A DNA stretch of 64,000 bases, taken from the NCBI RefSeq assembly GCF_001457775.1, contig NZ_CYSG01000004.1, forward strand, positions 124,001 through 188,000. Direction: 5' to 3'. Shown piece after piece: positions 8,127 to 17,427 of the stretch. The notes under the pieces are model-generated. The model had not been told where the DNA came from and did not search any database. It saw only the letters and a program-made list of their open reading frames with translations. The position numbers were made by a program, and so were the translations under genes. How positions within the stretch are numbered: position 1 is the first letter of the stretch; every line of letters starts with the position of its first letter. This stretch comes from Phaeobacter sp. CECT 5382 (GTDB taxonomy: Bacteria > Pseudomonadota > Alphaproteobacteria > Rhodobacterales > Rhodobacteraceae).

Positions 8127-9437
8127 CTAAAAGCCGAGCCGATCACGCAGGGCAAACCAGGTCATGGCGAGAACCAGCAGAGGTGAGCGCATGGAAGGCC
8201 CTCCCGGAAAGGTCGGGGCAGGGACCCGGGACAGGGTATTAAAGCCTTCGGCTTCGCCCTGAATGGCGTGGGCCATCAGCTGGCCTGCGTGGATGGCCGT
8301 GCCGACACCATGGCCGGAATAGCCCGAAGCCGACAGGACATTGGGGGCCAGACGGGCCAGATAAGGCATGCGTTTCATGGTGATCCCAAGCGTGCCACCC
8401 CAAGCGTAGTCGACTTTGACATCCCGCAGATGCGGAAAGATCTGCGTCATCGGTTTGCGCACCACGGCTTCGATATCAGTAGGGAAGCGATAACCATAGC
8501 TTTCACCGCCGCCAAACAGCAGGCGTTTATCATGGCTGAGCCGGAAATAGTTCACGACGAACTTGCTATCTGCCACAGCGACATCACGGCCAAGCACCTG
8601 TTCGACCGCGTCCCCCAAAGGCTCTGTTGCGACGACGAAATTGTTAATCGGCATTACCTTGGACGCCACTTGTCGGTTCAGCCCGCCAAGGTAGCCGTTG
8701 CAGGCGAGGATCAGATGGTTGGCGCGCACTTCGCCACCCGCTGTTTTGACACAGACTTCGGCACCTTCGCTGATCTCGAGAACCTCGCTTTGCTCATGCA
8801 GGGTGGCACCGGCTGCAGCGGCGGCGCGGGCCAGACCCAGGGCCAGGTTCAACGGGTGCAAATGCCCGGCACCATGATCCAGAATGCCGCCTTTGTAATC
8901 CGGTGACGGACACATTTTCTGGCTGGCCTCGGGCGACAGGATTTCGATCTGATCATAGCCGTAGCGATCCTGCAGGTGGCGGCCATAGTCATGCAGATGT
9001 GCCACGTCCTTCTTGCTGGAGGCTGTCCAGGCCACACCGGGCTTCAGGTGGCAGTCAATCTTATGTTTGGCCACCAGGGATTTCACCAGATCCTTGGCGT
9101 CTTCGCCCAATTGCCAAAGTTTTTGCGCCTCGGGCTCACCCATCAGGCTTTCCAGCCCTTCCTGATCAAGGCGCTGCCCGCTGCCGAGCTGGCCGCCATT
9201 GCGCCCTGATGCGCCAAACCCGACGCGGTGCGCATCAAGCAGCACAACCTCAAGCCCGGCTTCGGCAAGATGCAGCGCCGCCGACAGGCCGGTATAGCCG
9301 CCGCCAATGATGCAGACATCGGCGCGCCGTGTGCCGGAGAGCGCCGGAAAAGGAGCAAGGGACGTGGCCGTTGCCGCATACCAGCTCTTGGGGTATGCGC
9401 CCGTGTGATCATTGGAATGGAGCAGATTCAGGCCCAT
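8127..9437 (-). CDS. FAD-dependent oxidoreductase, gamma-glutamylputrescine oxidase-like
   Basis: About 436 residues of the DAO/glycine-oxidase fold. The ADP-binding motif is VCIIGGGYTGLSAALHLAEA (residues about 40-60), followed by GFGASGRNGGQ, a block characteristic of PuuB-type enzymes; YLARLAPNVLSASGYSGHG near the C-terminus closes the FAD site. PuuB oxidises gamma-glutamylputrescine to the aldehyde. The adjacent glutamine-synthetase-like ligases and amidotransferase on the same strand support a role in a gamma-glutamyl amine pathway. GAGGTGG precedes the ATG. The substrate could be another gamma-glutamylated amine. Confidence 0.85.
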   Translation of the reverse strand: MGLNLLHSNDHTGAYPKSWYAATATSLAPFPALSGTRRADVCIIGGGYTGLSAALHLAEAGLEVVLLDAHRVGFGASGRNGGQLGSGQRLDQEGLESLMGEPEAQKLWQLGEDAKDLVKSLVAKHKIDCHLKPGVAWTASSKKDVAHLHDYGRHLQDRYGYDQIEILSPEASQKMCPSPDYKGGILDHGAGHLHPLNLALGLARAAAAAGATLHEQSEVLEISEGAEVCVKTAGGEVRANHLILACNGYLGGLNRQVASKVMPINNFVVATEPLGDAVEQVLGRDVAVADSKFVVNYFRLSHDKRLLFGGGESYGYRFPTDIEAVVRKPMTQIFPHLRDVKVDYAWGGTLGITMKRMPYLARLAPNVLSASGYSGHGVGTAIHAGQLMAHAIQGEAEGFNTLSRVPAPTFPGGPSMRSPLLVLAMTWFALRDRLGF

Positions 9438-9554
9438 AACCCACCTCTTTCGAAGGCTGGCGCTACAGCAGCTCCCAGCGTTTTATCTTTCGGAAATCAT
9501 TCGATTGCTCTGACGTCGCGCGTTGGCGCAACGCCAGAGTTTCTTGCCCGCAGG

Positions 9555-10913
9555 TCAGACGTTCATCAACAGGTGTTCGCGCTCCCAGGGGGAGATAACC
9601 TGCAGAAACTCGTCGTACTCTTCACGTTTGACGATGCTGTAGACACGAGCAAAGTCGGGGCCCAGGATCTCATGCAGCTTGGTGGCTTCGTCAAACAGTT
9701 CCAGTGCGCTGCCCATGACCTGGGGAATATCGCCTTCGCCCTCGTAGGCATCGCCTTTGAACTGCTCGCGCGGCTGCTGTTTTTCGATCAGGCCAAGGTA
9801 TCCACAGGCCAGCGAGACCGCGATGCCAAGGTAGGGGTTGCAATCCATCCCGGCGATCCGGTTTTCCACCCGCCGGGCCGAAGGGCCTGACAGTGGGACG
9901 CGAATGCCAGTTGTGCGATTGTCGCGCGCCCATTCCAGATTGATCGGGGCAGCGTGGTCTTTGACGTAGCGCCGGTATGAATTTACATAGGGAGCCATCA
10001 CCGCGATCCCGGCGGGCAGGTGGGTCTGCAGCCCGGCGATAAAGTGGAAAAACGCGTCGGTTTCGCCACCATCGGCATCCGAGAAAATATTCTCGCCGGT
10101 TTTCATATCCAGGATCGAATGATGGATATGCATCGCTGATCCGGGCTCATTCTCGATCGGTTTCGCCATGAAAGTGGCAAAACAGTCGTGCCGCAGGGCC
10201 GCTTCGCGGATCAGCCGCTTGAAATAAAAGACCTCATCCGCCAGTTTGACCGGATCGCCGTGCAGTAGGTTGATTTCCAGCTGACCGGCGCCGCCTTCCT
10301 GGGTGATGCCGTCAATCTCAAAGCCCTGTGCTTCGGCGAAGTCATAGATGTCGTCGATCACTGGTCCGAATTCATCCACTGCTGTCATGGAATAGGCCTG
10401 ACGTGCAGCCGCAGGGCGGCCAGACCGGCCCATCATCGGTTCGATCTTTTTGGCAGGATCAATGTTGCGCGCGACCAGGAAGAACTCCATCTCTGGTGCC
10501 ACAACCGGCTGCCAGCCTTTGTCATGATAGAGCTGCACCACGCGTTTGAGCACATTTCGCGGGCTATAGGGGATCGGGTCGCCGTTGCGATTAAAGGCGT
10601 CATGGATCACCTGAAGTGTCCAGTCACCGGTCCAGGGCGCAGCCGTGGCCGTGGACATGTCCGGATGCAGGGTCATGTCTTTTTCGATCCAGCCGTCTTC
10701 ATCCGCGGCCTCGGCCCAGTCGCCGGTGATGGTCTGATAAAAGATGCTGTCAGGCAGGTGGAAGTAGTCCTGTTTGGCGAACTTTGATGCCGGTACTGCC
10801 TTCCCACGGGCAATACCGGGAAGGTCCGAGATGATGCATTCTACTTCGTCGAGACGACGGCCCTCCAGATAGGTTTTTGCCGCGTCAGGAAGATCGTCGA
10901 GCCAAGCTGACAT
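9555..10913 (-). CDS. Glutamine synthetase family protein (gamma-glutamylpolyamine synthetase-like)
   Basis: About 452 residues. The C-terminal catalytic core shows glutamine-synthetase signatures: APEMEFFLVARN, QEGGAGQLEINLLHGDP, AMHIHHSILD and RVENRIAGMDCNPYLGIA. Family members near PuuB homologues gamma-glutamylate putrescine or related amines rather than ammonia. The ATG at 10913 overlaps the stop codon of the upstream amidotransferase (TGATG) and has AGAGGA upstream, implying translational coupling. A second paralogue lies at 11654, so the cluster has two such ligases. Confidence 0.88.
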   Translation of the reverse strand: MSAWLDDLPDAAKTYLEGRRLDEVECIISDLPGIARGKAVPASKFAKQDYFHLPDSIFYQTITGDWAEAADEDGWIEKDMTLHPDMSTATAAPWTGDWTLQVIHDAFNRNGDPIPYSPRNVLKRVVQLYHDKGWQPVVAPEMEFFLVARNIDPAKKIEPMMGRSGRPAAARQAYSMTAVDEFGPVIDDIYDFAEAQGFEIDGITQEGGAGQLEINLLHGDPVKLADEVFYFKRLIREAALRHDCFATFMAKPIENEPGSAMHIHHSILDMKTGENIFSDADGGETDAFFHFIAGLQTHLPAGIAVMAPYVNSYRRYVKDHAAPINLEWARDNRTTGIRVPLSGPSARRVENRIAGMDCNPYLGIAVSLACGYLGLIEKQQPREQFKGDAYEGEGDIPQVMGSALELFDEATKLHEILGPDFARVYSIVKREEYDEFLQVISPWEREHLLMNV

Positions 10914-11593
10914 CAAGTCCTCTCTTTCTTCATAAAATTTGCGAGGAAGGTTGCGATAGTTGGAGCGTCTACGGGGGTATCAAGGCCTTTGCTGGCCTGA
11001 TCCAAAACATTATCTGGCACCACGCCGCGGCCACGTTTGTCGATCAGCCCACCGGTGAAGGTATTGCTGAACTCCGGGTGTGGCTGCACCGTCCAAATGT
11101 GGTCGCCATAGGCGAGGATGCCATTTTCACAAAAATCATTGCCAGCCAGAACACGGGCCGCTGCGGGGCGCTCGACCACTTGGTCCTGGTGCCAGGCATT
11201 CAGGGTCAGGGGGGCGCCGTCTTGTTGATAGGTGACATGGCCCACGGCCCAACCGCCGTCATATTTGGCGACTTTGCCACCCAATGCCTGAGCGATGATC
11301 TGGTGGCCAAAACAGATCCCTGCCAGGGGCTGCCGCGCAGCGTCGATCTCGCGGATCAGATCTTCCAGCGGTGGAATCCAGTCGTGGTCTTCATAGGCAC
11401 CATGGCGCGAGCCAGTAATGAGCCAGCCATCAGCTGCGGCGGCGCTTTTGGGAAAAATACCGTCCACCACGGCGAAGGTTTCAAAGTCAAAGCCGTTGCC
11501 GCCCAGGAGGTCACGAAACATCTGGTCGTAATCACCCGAGGCCTCGATGAGGTCTTCAGGGGCGTGGCCAGTTTGCAAGATGCCGATTTTCAT
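10913..11593 (-). CDS. Class I (type 1) glutamine amidotransferase
   Basis: About 226 residues. The nucleophile elbow is PLAGICFGHQ, and the His-Glu of the catalytic triad lie in VQPHPEFS. It resembles GMP-synthase-like single-domain amidotransferases. Between two gamma-glutamyl ligases it may hydrolyse gamma-glutamyl intermediates, as PuuD does in the putrescine pathway, although it is shorter than PuuD and the function is inferred from context. It overlaps the downstream ligase by one codon. Confidence 0.85.
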   Translation of the reverse strand: MKIGILQTGHAPEDLIEASGDYDQMFRDLLGGNGFDFETFAVVDGIFPKSAAAADGWLITGSRHGAYEDHDWIPPLEDLIREIDAARQPLAGICFGHQIIAQALGGKVAKYDGGWAVGHVTYQQDGAPLTLNAWHQDQVVERPAAARVLAGNDFCENGILAYGDHIWTVQPHPEFSNTFTGGLIDKRGRGVVPDNVLDQASKGLDTPVDAPTIATFLANFMKKERT

Positions 11594-11653
11594 AAGTCAC
11601 CAAATTTGATCAAATTCAGACTAGCCGAGGCAAAGACCTCAGGCAAGCCGTGT

Positions 11654-12973
11654 TCATACGTCTTCGAGCCAGCTGAGCCAATGCTTCTCTTGCGGGATGT
11701 CGGCAAAGCCTGCCAGCTCTTGGCGTTTGGTCATGACCAGATTGCGGATCATCATCGGTGGCAGGATCCGGGCCATCAGCGGGTCTTGTTCAAACAGGTC
11801 GATGGCGTCCGCCCAGCTAGGGGCTAACTGCGGCAGGTCGGGGATGTCGTAGATGTTACCTGTGGAGGCGGGGGGCGGGGTCATCGTATCTTCGATCCCA
11901 ACCATGGCTGCCCCCAGCACCACAGACAGCATCAAATAGGGGTTGATATCGCCCCCTGCCGTGCGGTGTTCGATCCGGCGCGCCTTGGGGCTGCCACCGG
12001 GGATACGAATTGCAGCTGTTCGGTTTTCATAGGCCCAGGCGGCCGTGGTCGGCGCATGGGCCCCGGGTATCAGTCGGTCATAGGAATTGCCGTGCGGGGC
12101 AAAGACCAGCGTGCTGGCGGGCATTGCCGCAAGACAGCCTGCCACAGCTTGCAACAACAGTTCAGAGCCTGTCTCGCTGCCGTTATCGAAGACGTTATTG
12201 CCCGCGTCATCGACAACCGAGAAATGCACATGCATGCCATTGCCGGCCTCATCCTCATAGGGTTTGGCCATGAAGGTCGCCGCCAGCCCGTGTTTGCGCG
12301 CAAGCCCTTTAACCAAGGCCTTAAACAGCCAGGCATCATCGGCGGCACGCAGGGCGTTCTGGTGATCAAGATTGATTTCAAATTGCGCAAGGCCGGCTTC
12401 AGAGATCGCCGACTGGGCCGGAATGCCCATTGCCTCGGCGCCGTCATAGAGGTCGGTGAAAAAGGCGTCAAAGGCGTCTAACTCAGCAACCGACAGCACA
12501 GATTGCTGATCCAGGGTGCGGCCGGTGATCGGGTTGGCAGGGTGACCCAAGGTGCCATCGCTGTCATCAACCAGATTGAATTCCATCTCGGTGGCGGCCA
12601 TGACCTGCCAGCCGCGCGCCTTGTAGCGATCCAACACCTGCGACAGAACCTGACGGGGATCGCCCATAAACGGCGCGCCACTTTCGGTCTCCATCACCAT
12701 GGGCACCAGCGCCGAGGGGCTGCTGAGCCAGGGCATAGGGACAGGCCCGCGGTTTGAGGGTTTCAGGATGCCGTCGGCGTCACCGGTTTCAAACACCAGT
12801 GGGCTGTCTTCGACGTCACGGCCCCAGATATCGACGTTCAAGGTCGACAGTGGCATCCGGGCAGAGCCATCCCCCAGTTTGGCGGCCATCGAGGCGGGCA
12901 TGCGTTTGCCGCGCATCTGTCCGTTCACATCACAAGCGGCAATGCGGATGGTTTTCAGATTGGACAGGTCCAT
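11654..12973 (-). CDS. Glutamine synthetase family protein (second gamma-glutamyl ligase-like paralogue)
   Basis: About 439 residues. Signatures include ATEMEFNLVDDSDG, SEAGLAQFEINLDHQNA, GMHVHFSVVDD and RIEHRTAGGDINPYLMLS. The N-terminal beta-grasp region is short (ACDVNGQMRGKRMPASMAAK). The ATG at 12973 is preferred over 12985 because GGAG lies seven bases upstream of it. It begins the run of minus-strand genes 12973-8127. It is clearly diverged from the paralogue at 9555 and may prefer a different amine. Confidence 0.86.
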   Translation of the reverse strand: MDLSNLKTIRIAACDVNGQMRGKRMPASMAAKLGDGSARMPLSTLNVDIWGRDVEDSPLVFETGDADGILKPSNRGPVPMPWLSSPSALVPMVMETESGAPFMGDPRQVLSQVLDRYKARGWQVMAATEMEFNLVDDSDGTLGHPANPITGRTLDQQSVLSVAELDAFDAFFTDLYDGAEAMGIPAQSAISEAGLAQFEINLDHQNALRAADDAWLFKALVKGLARKHGLAATFMAKPYEDEAGNGMHVHFSVVDDAGNNVFDNGSETGSELLLQAVAGCLAAMPASTLVFAPHGNSYDRLIPGAHAPTTAAWAYENRTAAIRIPGGSPKARRIEHRTAGGDINPYLMLSVVLGAAMVGIEDTMTPPPASTGNIYDIPDLPQLAPSWADAIDLFEQDPLMARILPPMMIRNLVMTKRQELAGFADIPQEKHWLSWLEDV

Positions 12974-13082
12974 GGTCGGCTCCATTGTAGTGTTGCAGCA
13001 GTTGTACTGCAGGATCTTTGATGAGCCAAGAGAATTTGATCAAAAGTTGACTCTCTGCCGCAGGGGACTGCGAAATCCCCAT

Positions 13083-13108
13083 AAAAAATGGCCCCCGAAG
13101 GGGTCATC
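13083..13108 (-). terminator. Rho-independent terminator of the amino-acid ABC operon
   Basis: TGACCCC-TTCG-GGGGCCA hairpin followed on the minus strand by TTTTTT, 23 bases after the stop of the last permease gene. Confidence 0.9.
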
Positions 13109-13130
13109 TGAGTGTCTGTTTTTTGATCTT

Positions 13131-13937
13131 TTAGCGGATCAGATTAGGTCTGAGGCGCAGTTTTCGGCGTCTCTCTTGCGGCAGATGCCGGTTCAGCCGC
13201 TTGTTGATCACCCCAAAGAGCGAGATGATCACCAGGGTCAACAAGATGAAATAGAACGCCAGGATCGGGTAGGGGACAAAGGGGTTGAAGGTCTTGTCAG
13301 CGAAGTAATTCGCATAATAGAGCGCATCGCCTTTTTGCCGCCAGGCCGGAAAGCCAGAGAAGAACACCAGCGTGGTGGCGTGAAACAGAAAGATCGCCTC
13401 GTTGGTGTAGGCAGGCCAGGCCAGACGCATCATGGTCGGCCACATCACTTTGCGAAACCGTGACCAGCCGGTCAGCCCATAGGCATCTGCAGCCTCGATA
13501 TCACCCTTTGGGATCGAACGAAGGGCGCCATAAAAAATCTCGGCGGAATAGGCGGCGGTGTTCAGGAATAGCACGATCAGCGCGCCCAGCCAGGCAGAGG
13601 AAAGCGGATCAAAGATGCTGGACACGCTTTTGAGGTTCAAAAACAAGAAGTAGGCAAAGAAGAACTGGATAAACAGTGGCGATCCACGAAACAGGAAGAT
13701 GAACCATTCTGCGGGCTTGCGCGCCCAAGGGGATTTTGCGTTCTTGCCGACGGCCAGCAGATTGGCAAACAAGAACCCGGTAATCACGGCCACGGTGCCA
13801 TAATAGATGTTCCACATCATGCCAGAGCCGATCAGGGTGAACTGCTCACAGAGGGTGAAATCACTGCGTGGCAACAGGCGTTCGCCATAGCCAAAGGCGC
13901 GAAAGGCATAGTCCTGGACCGTCTGATAGCAGCTCAT
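13131..13937 (-). CDS. Polar amino-acid ABC transporter permease (HisM-like)
   Basis: About 268 residues with an N-terminal periplasmic or loop segment, then several hydrophobic spans (GTVAVITGFLFANLLAV, FLFRGSPLFIQFFFAYFLF, WLGALIVLFLNTAAYSAEIF, PILAFYFILLTLVIISLFG). The EAA loop reads EAADAYGLTGWSRFRKVMWP, which contacts the ATPase. It overlaps the upstream permease gene by ATGA. With the partner permease, binding protein and ATPase it forms an inner-membrane importer; the proximity to gamma-glutamyl amine catabolism suggests a basic amino acid or amine ligand, unproven. Confidence 0.88.
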   Translation of the reverse strand: MSCYQTVQDYAFRAFGYGERLLPRSDFTLCEQFTLIGSGMMWNIYYGTVAVITGFLFANLLAVGKNAKSPWARKPAEWFIFLFRGSPLFIQFFFAYFLFLNLKSVSSIFDPLSSAWLGALIVLFLNTAAYSAEIFYGALRSIPKGDIEAADAYGLTGWSRFRKVMWPTMMRLAWPAYTNEAIFLFHATTLVFFSGFPAWRQKGDALYYANYFADKTFNPFVPYPILAFYFILLTLVIISLFGVINKRLNRHLPQERRRKLRLRPNLIR

Positions 13938-14827
13938 GACGCTTTCCTTTGCGCTTCGCCACCCAAGGTGGCCTGTCCGTGGGACAAACGGGTAGTGATC
14001 CGGGCGAGAACCAGTTCAGAAACACGGGTGAAGGCGAGGTAGAATACCAAGAGCCCGAAGAAGTACCACATACGCCAGTCCGGGTGCGGATAGGCGGTGA
14101 ATTTCGCGGTTTTGGAGCCACCCAGTTCACGTGCCCAATAGACGATGTCTTCAACACCCAGCAGAAACAGAAGTGGTGTCGCCTTGATCAAAACCATCCA
14201 CAGATTGGCAAGGCCGGGCAGGGCATAGGTCCACATCTGTGGAACCAGAATACGCCAGAATGCCTGGCGATGGGTCATACCATAGGCCTCGGCGGTTTCA
14301 ATCTGAGCGCGCGGCACCGCCTGCATGGCGCCGAACAGGACGTTGGCGGCAAACGCGCCAAAAACGATGGCAAAGGTCAGCACGGCAAGGGCAAACCCAT
14401 AGGTCTCGTGGATCCATTGTGGTGAATCCCCCAGCGGCATCTTGGCGATGTCACAGACGATGAAATCGCTGCCTTGGCGAATGGGTTGATCCCAGTCGGG
14501 GCATTTCACCTTATGGCGCAGATATTCGATGCCCTGATCCAGCGCGATCACAAAGAACAGGAAAAAGGCGATGTCGGGCACGCCGCGCACGATGGCGATA
14601 TAGCCGCGCCCCAGCCAGCTGAGTGGCGCAAAACGCGCCCGTGCTGACATGGCGCCGCCAAATCCAAACATCAGGGCCGTTGGCGCGGTTATCGCCAGCA
14701 GCAAAAGCACTGTTCCGAAAGAAACATAGAAAGCCATGTGCTTTCCGGTGGTGAGATAGCAGCTCATCCACTGGAAAGTCTCCAGGGTGGCCGGGTCAGA
14801 GCAGTAGGAGAAAATGGCAGACCTCAT
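13934..14827 (-). CDS. Polar amino-acid ABC transporter permease (HisQ-like)
   Basis: About 297 residues. The permease core contains GRGYIAIVRGVPDIAFFLFF, LTFAIVFGAFAANVLFGAMQ and the EAA loop ETAEAYGMTHRQAFWRILVP. A Cys-containing extracytoplasmic insertion (residues about 105-150) separates the early spans, as in some His/Glu/Asp/Gln-type permeases. It is the first of two coupled permease genes, separated from the binding-protein gene by a hairpin that may lower permease expression relative to the binding protein. Confidence 0.88.
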   Translation of the reverse strand: MRSAIFSYCSDPATLETFQWMSCYLTTGKHMAFYVSFGTVLLLLAITAPTALMFGFGGAMSARARFAPLSWLGRGYIAIVRGVPDIAFFLFFVIALDQGIEYLRHKVKCPDWDQPIRQGSDFIVCDIAKMPLGDSPQWIHETYGFALAVLTFAIVFGAFAANVLFGAMQAVPRAQIETAEAYGMTHRQAFWRILVPQMWTYALPGLANLWMVLIKATPLLFLLGVEDIVYWARELGGSKTAKFTAYPHPDWRMWYFFGLLVFYLAFTRVSELVLARITTRLSHGQATLGGEAQRKAS

Positions 14828-14875
14828 CGTCTAGATCGGCGCGGCACAGTCAGACTGCAAAGCGCCGGGAATGAG

Positions 14876-14900
14876 AAAAGGGAGGCAGATGCCCCCCTTT
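14876..14900 (-). terminator. Intraoperonic hairpin between binding protein and permeases
   Basis: AAAGGGGGGCATCTGCCTCCCTTTT on the minus strand forms a hairpin with a T run, located 30 bases after the binding-protein stop. Such elements in ABC operons often terminate or stabilise so that the binding protein is made in excess. Confidence 0.75.
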
Positions 14901-14929
14901 ATCAAGAGCGTGTCAGTTAGACCTCTGGC

Positions 14930-15640
14930 TTACCAGGTGCCGCCGACTTCCCATTTTTCGATCAGCGTGTTCAGGCTGCCATCTTCCTTCATCGAGGTGA
15001 TGGCCGCGTCGAATTTGGCACGCATGTCATCGTCGCTTTCGCGGAAGGCCATGCCGATACCACCGCCCAGTGGCACATCGTCACCAACGAAGATCATGTC
15101 CGAGGCTTCGACTTCGGGCTCGAGGTAGTCTTTATCGGCGATAACGGCGTCGGCTTCGCCGGCTTTGACGGCCGCGATGGTCTCATCCGGGGTGGGATAT
15201 TCCACCAGGGTGGCGCCAGTGTCGACAACGTGGTTGGCCTGGATGGTGGCGGTCTGAGCTGCGATCACGCCGCCTTTCAGATCCACATCGGCGGACATTG
15301 CAGCATAGGCAGAGGGCGACGGCGGTGTGTAGCCCTGGGTGAAGTCAACAACTTCTTCGCGCTCGTCGGTGATCGACATGCCGGCGATGATGGCGTCGTA
15401 GTTGCCGGACACCAGGTTGGGGATGATCGAATCCCAGTCATTGGTGACCCATTCGCAAGTCAGCTCGGCGCGTTTGCAAAGCTCATCACCCAGCTCGCGC
15501 TCAAAACCGTCAACTTCGCCATTGTCGTTGAGGAAGTTGTAGGGAGGGTAGGCGCCTTCGGTGCCCAGACGGACAGTGTCGGCCAGACCCATACCAGCGG
15601 TCAGCGCCAGAGCGGCGGTGGTGAGGATTAGTGATTTCAT
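14930..15640 (-). CDS. Amino-acid ABC transporter substrate-binding protein
   Basis: About 236 residues. It starts with a Sec signal peptide (KSLILTTAALALTAGMGLAD, cleavage after Ala near residue 20). The mature part begins VRLGTEGAYPPYNFLNDNG, the classic family 3 solute-binding signature, and includes DWDSIIPNLVSGNYDAIIAGMSIT. It captures the ligand in the periplasm. It lies between the ATPase gene (101 bp upstream) and the permeases; a hairpin follows the stop. The ligand is not identifiable from sequence alone. Confidence 0.92.
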   Translation of the reverse strand: MKSLILTTAALALTAGMGLADTVRLGTEGAYPPYNFLNDNGEVDGFERELGDELCKRAELTCEWVTNDWDSIIPNLVSGNYDAIIAGMSITDEREEVVDFTQGYTPPSPSAYAAMSADVDLKGGVIAAQTATIQANHVVDTGATLVEYPTPDETIAAVKAGEADAVIADKDYLEPEVEASDMIFVGDDVPLGGGIGMAFRESDDDMRAKFDAAITSMKEDGSLNTLIEKWEVGGTW

Positions 15641-15741
15641 TGATGTTCTCCCGTTTATGGTTGGTTATTGAAGTTTCTTATTCGGCTCTTGTCAGCATGA
15701 CCGGATCATGGATCCAGCCGGGCGTTTGATCAACTGTTTGA

Positions 15742-16521
15742 TCAGCCGCCGTGTCGGGTCGAGGACAGAAATCCGCGCAGACGTTCAGAGCGGGTGTTGC
15801 CAAACACCTCATCCGGAGAGCCCTGTTCTTCGACCAGTCCCTTGTGCAGAAAGACAACAGTATCAGACACATCGGCAGCCAAATTCATGTCATGGGTGAC
15901 GATCATCATGGTGCGGCCTTCGGCGGCGAGATCCTTGATCACCTTGATGACTTCCTGTTCCAGCTCAGGATCCAGCGCCGAGGTGGGCTCATCAAACAAC
16001 AGTGCTTCGGGTTCCATGCACAGGGCACGGGCAATGGCGGCGCGCTGTTGCTGGCCCCCTGACAGTTGCGCTGGGTAGACATCGCATTTGTCGCCGATGC
16101 CGACCTTGGCAAGGTATTTGCGGGCGTCCTGCTCAACTTGCTCCCGATCGCGGCCCAGCACTGTCACCGGTGCCTCCATCACGTTTTGCAGGATAGTCAT
16201 ATGAGCCCAGAGATTGAACTGCTGAAACACCATCGACAGGTTGGTGCGGATGCGCAGCACCTGTTTTGCGTCAGAAGGGCGGCGGGACAGCCCGGTACCG
16301 GTCCAGGTGATCGGCTCACCTTTGAACAGGATCTCGCCTTCCTGACTGTCCTCGAGCAGATTACAGCAGCGCAGGAGGGTCGATTTTCCCGACCCGGAGG
16401 ATCCGATCAGCGAGACCACGTCGCCCCGCTTTGCGGTGATATCGACACCTTTGATCACTTCCAGCTCGCCATAGGATTTATGCAGGCCGCGGATTTCGAG
16501 TACAGGTGCCGGATTAGTCAA
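15742..16521 (-). CDS. Amino-acid ABC transporter ATP-binding protein (HisP/GlnQ-like)
   Basis: About 259 residues. Walker A is GSSGSGKST, the signature motif is LSGGQQQRAAIARAL, Walker B is ALLFDEPTSALDPE, and the switch His lies in IVTHDMNLA. Length and motifs fit the polar amino-acid transporter ATPases. It is the first gene of the operon that continues with the binding protein and two permeases down to 13131. Confidence 0.93.
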   Translation of the reverse strand: MTNPAPVLEIRGLHKSYGELEVIKGVDITAKRGDVVSLIGSSGSGKSTLLRCCNLLEDSQEGEILFKGEPITWTGTGLSRRPSDAKQVLRIRTNLSMVFQQFNLWAHMTILQNVMEAPVTVLGRDREQVEQDARKYLAKVGIGDKCDVYPAQLSGGQQQRAAIARALCMEPEALLFDEPTSALDPELEQEVIKVIKDLAAEGRTMMIVTHDMNLAADVSDTVVFLHKGLVEEQGSPDEVFGNTRSERLRGFLSSTRHGG

Positions 16522-16659
16522 AGCGGATACGCCCAGTTATGAAAAAACTGGCTCTTATTGGACTGAAAAAATGGCCGAATGCAATGTCAAAACCGGATGC
16601 TTTACAGTGCAAATTCACAAAACGGTCAAAAAACAATCCGAAACGGAGGCATCCGCGCT

Positions 16660-17427
16660 CTAGGTGCGCGCCTTGATCTTCATCTGCGTCAGCACCGGGC
16701 CAGGCGGGGTCGGAACCGCCAGATAGTCACTGATCGGGACATGGACAAGCCCATTCAGATGCAGGGCTTTCCGGCTGGTCTCATCCAGTGTTTCAATGGC
16801 TGATTTCAGGGCCAGAAATACCTCGGCGGGATCGGTTTTCAGCGCGGTGATAAAGGGCAGCCCCGGCGTCGGAACGGTGCGTTCGATTTCACATAGGTCG
16901 GCCGCGAAATCATCATGTTCCAGCATCATCTGCCAGCTCAGCAGATCAAGCGATGCAAAGTCGGCGCGCCCCTCGATCACCGCCAGCGCAGAGTTGCGAT
17001 GGCTGCCGGTTTCGACCAGCTCTCCGGGTAGAATATCGCGGTCCTGCATATGGATCAGTGGCGCAGCCCAGCCCGATTGCGACAGCCCGTCGTTATAGGC
17101 AAACCGGGTGCGGTCAAACCCCGCGAGCGGTTTATCAGCATCTGTTTTCCGGGCGACAAAAACGCTGCGATAGTAGCCCGGCGGGCAGTCCGGCAGGCCG
17201 TAGTCCGGTGTGCCGACCAGTTCGACCTCGCCATACAAGCGTGTGCGAAAGGGGCAGCCGCAGGTCTGTGCCAGCAGCAATTCCGCCGAGGTCCAGGCAA
17301 CCCAGGGGTCAACATCGCGGTGCAGTGTCTCAGGCCCGCGTCCCAATGCGCTGCGGATTCCCTGCCAAAACAGATCATTTGCTGAAGCAGTTTCGGGGCG
17401 GTCATACATGCCAAGATATGCGATCAC
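16660..17427 (-). CDS. PhnD-like phosphate/phosphonate-binding family protein without signal peptide
   Basis: About 255 residues. The fold resembles PhnD/SsuA-type periplasmic binding proteins (AYLGMYDRPETASANDLFW at the start, RFAYNDGLSQSGWAAPLIHM, NSALAVIEGRADFASLDLLSW). The GTG start at 17427 overlaps the TGA of the upstream TerB gene (GTGA), so translation is probably coupled. That start puts the first beta-strand immediately at the N-terminus, with no signal peptide; the upstream in-frame extension is Arg-rich and lies inside the TerB gene, so it is not believable as a leader. A cytoplasmic location is therefore inferred. No transporter ATPase or permease of the phosphonate type is adjacent. 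Confidence 0.8.
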   Translation of the reverse strand: MIAYLGMYDRPETASANDLFWQGIRSALGRGPETLHRDVDPWVAWTSAELLLAQTCGCPFRTRLYGEVELVGTPDYGLPDCPPGYYRSVFVARKTDADKPLAGFDRTRFAYNDGLSQSGWAAPLIHMQDRDILPGELVETGSHRNSALAVIEGRADFASLDLLSWQMMLEHDDFAADLCEIERTVPTPGLPFITALKTDPAEVFLALKSAIETLDETSRKALHLNGLVHVPISDYLAVPTPPGPVLTQMKIKART

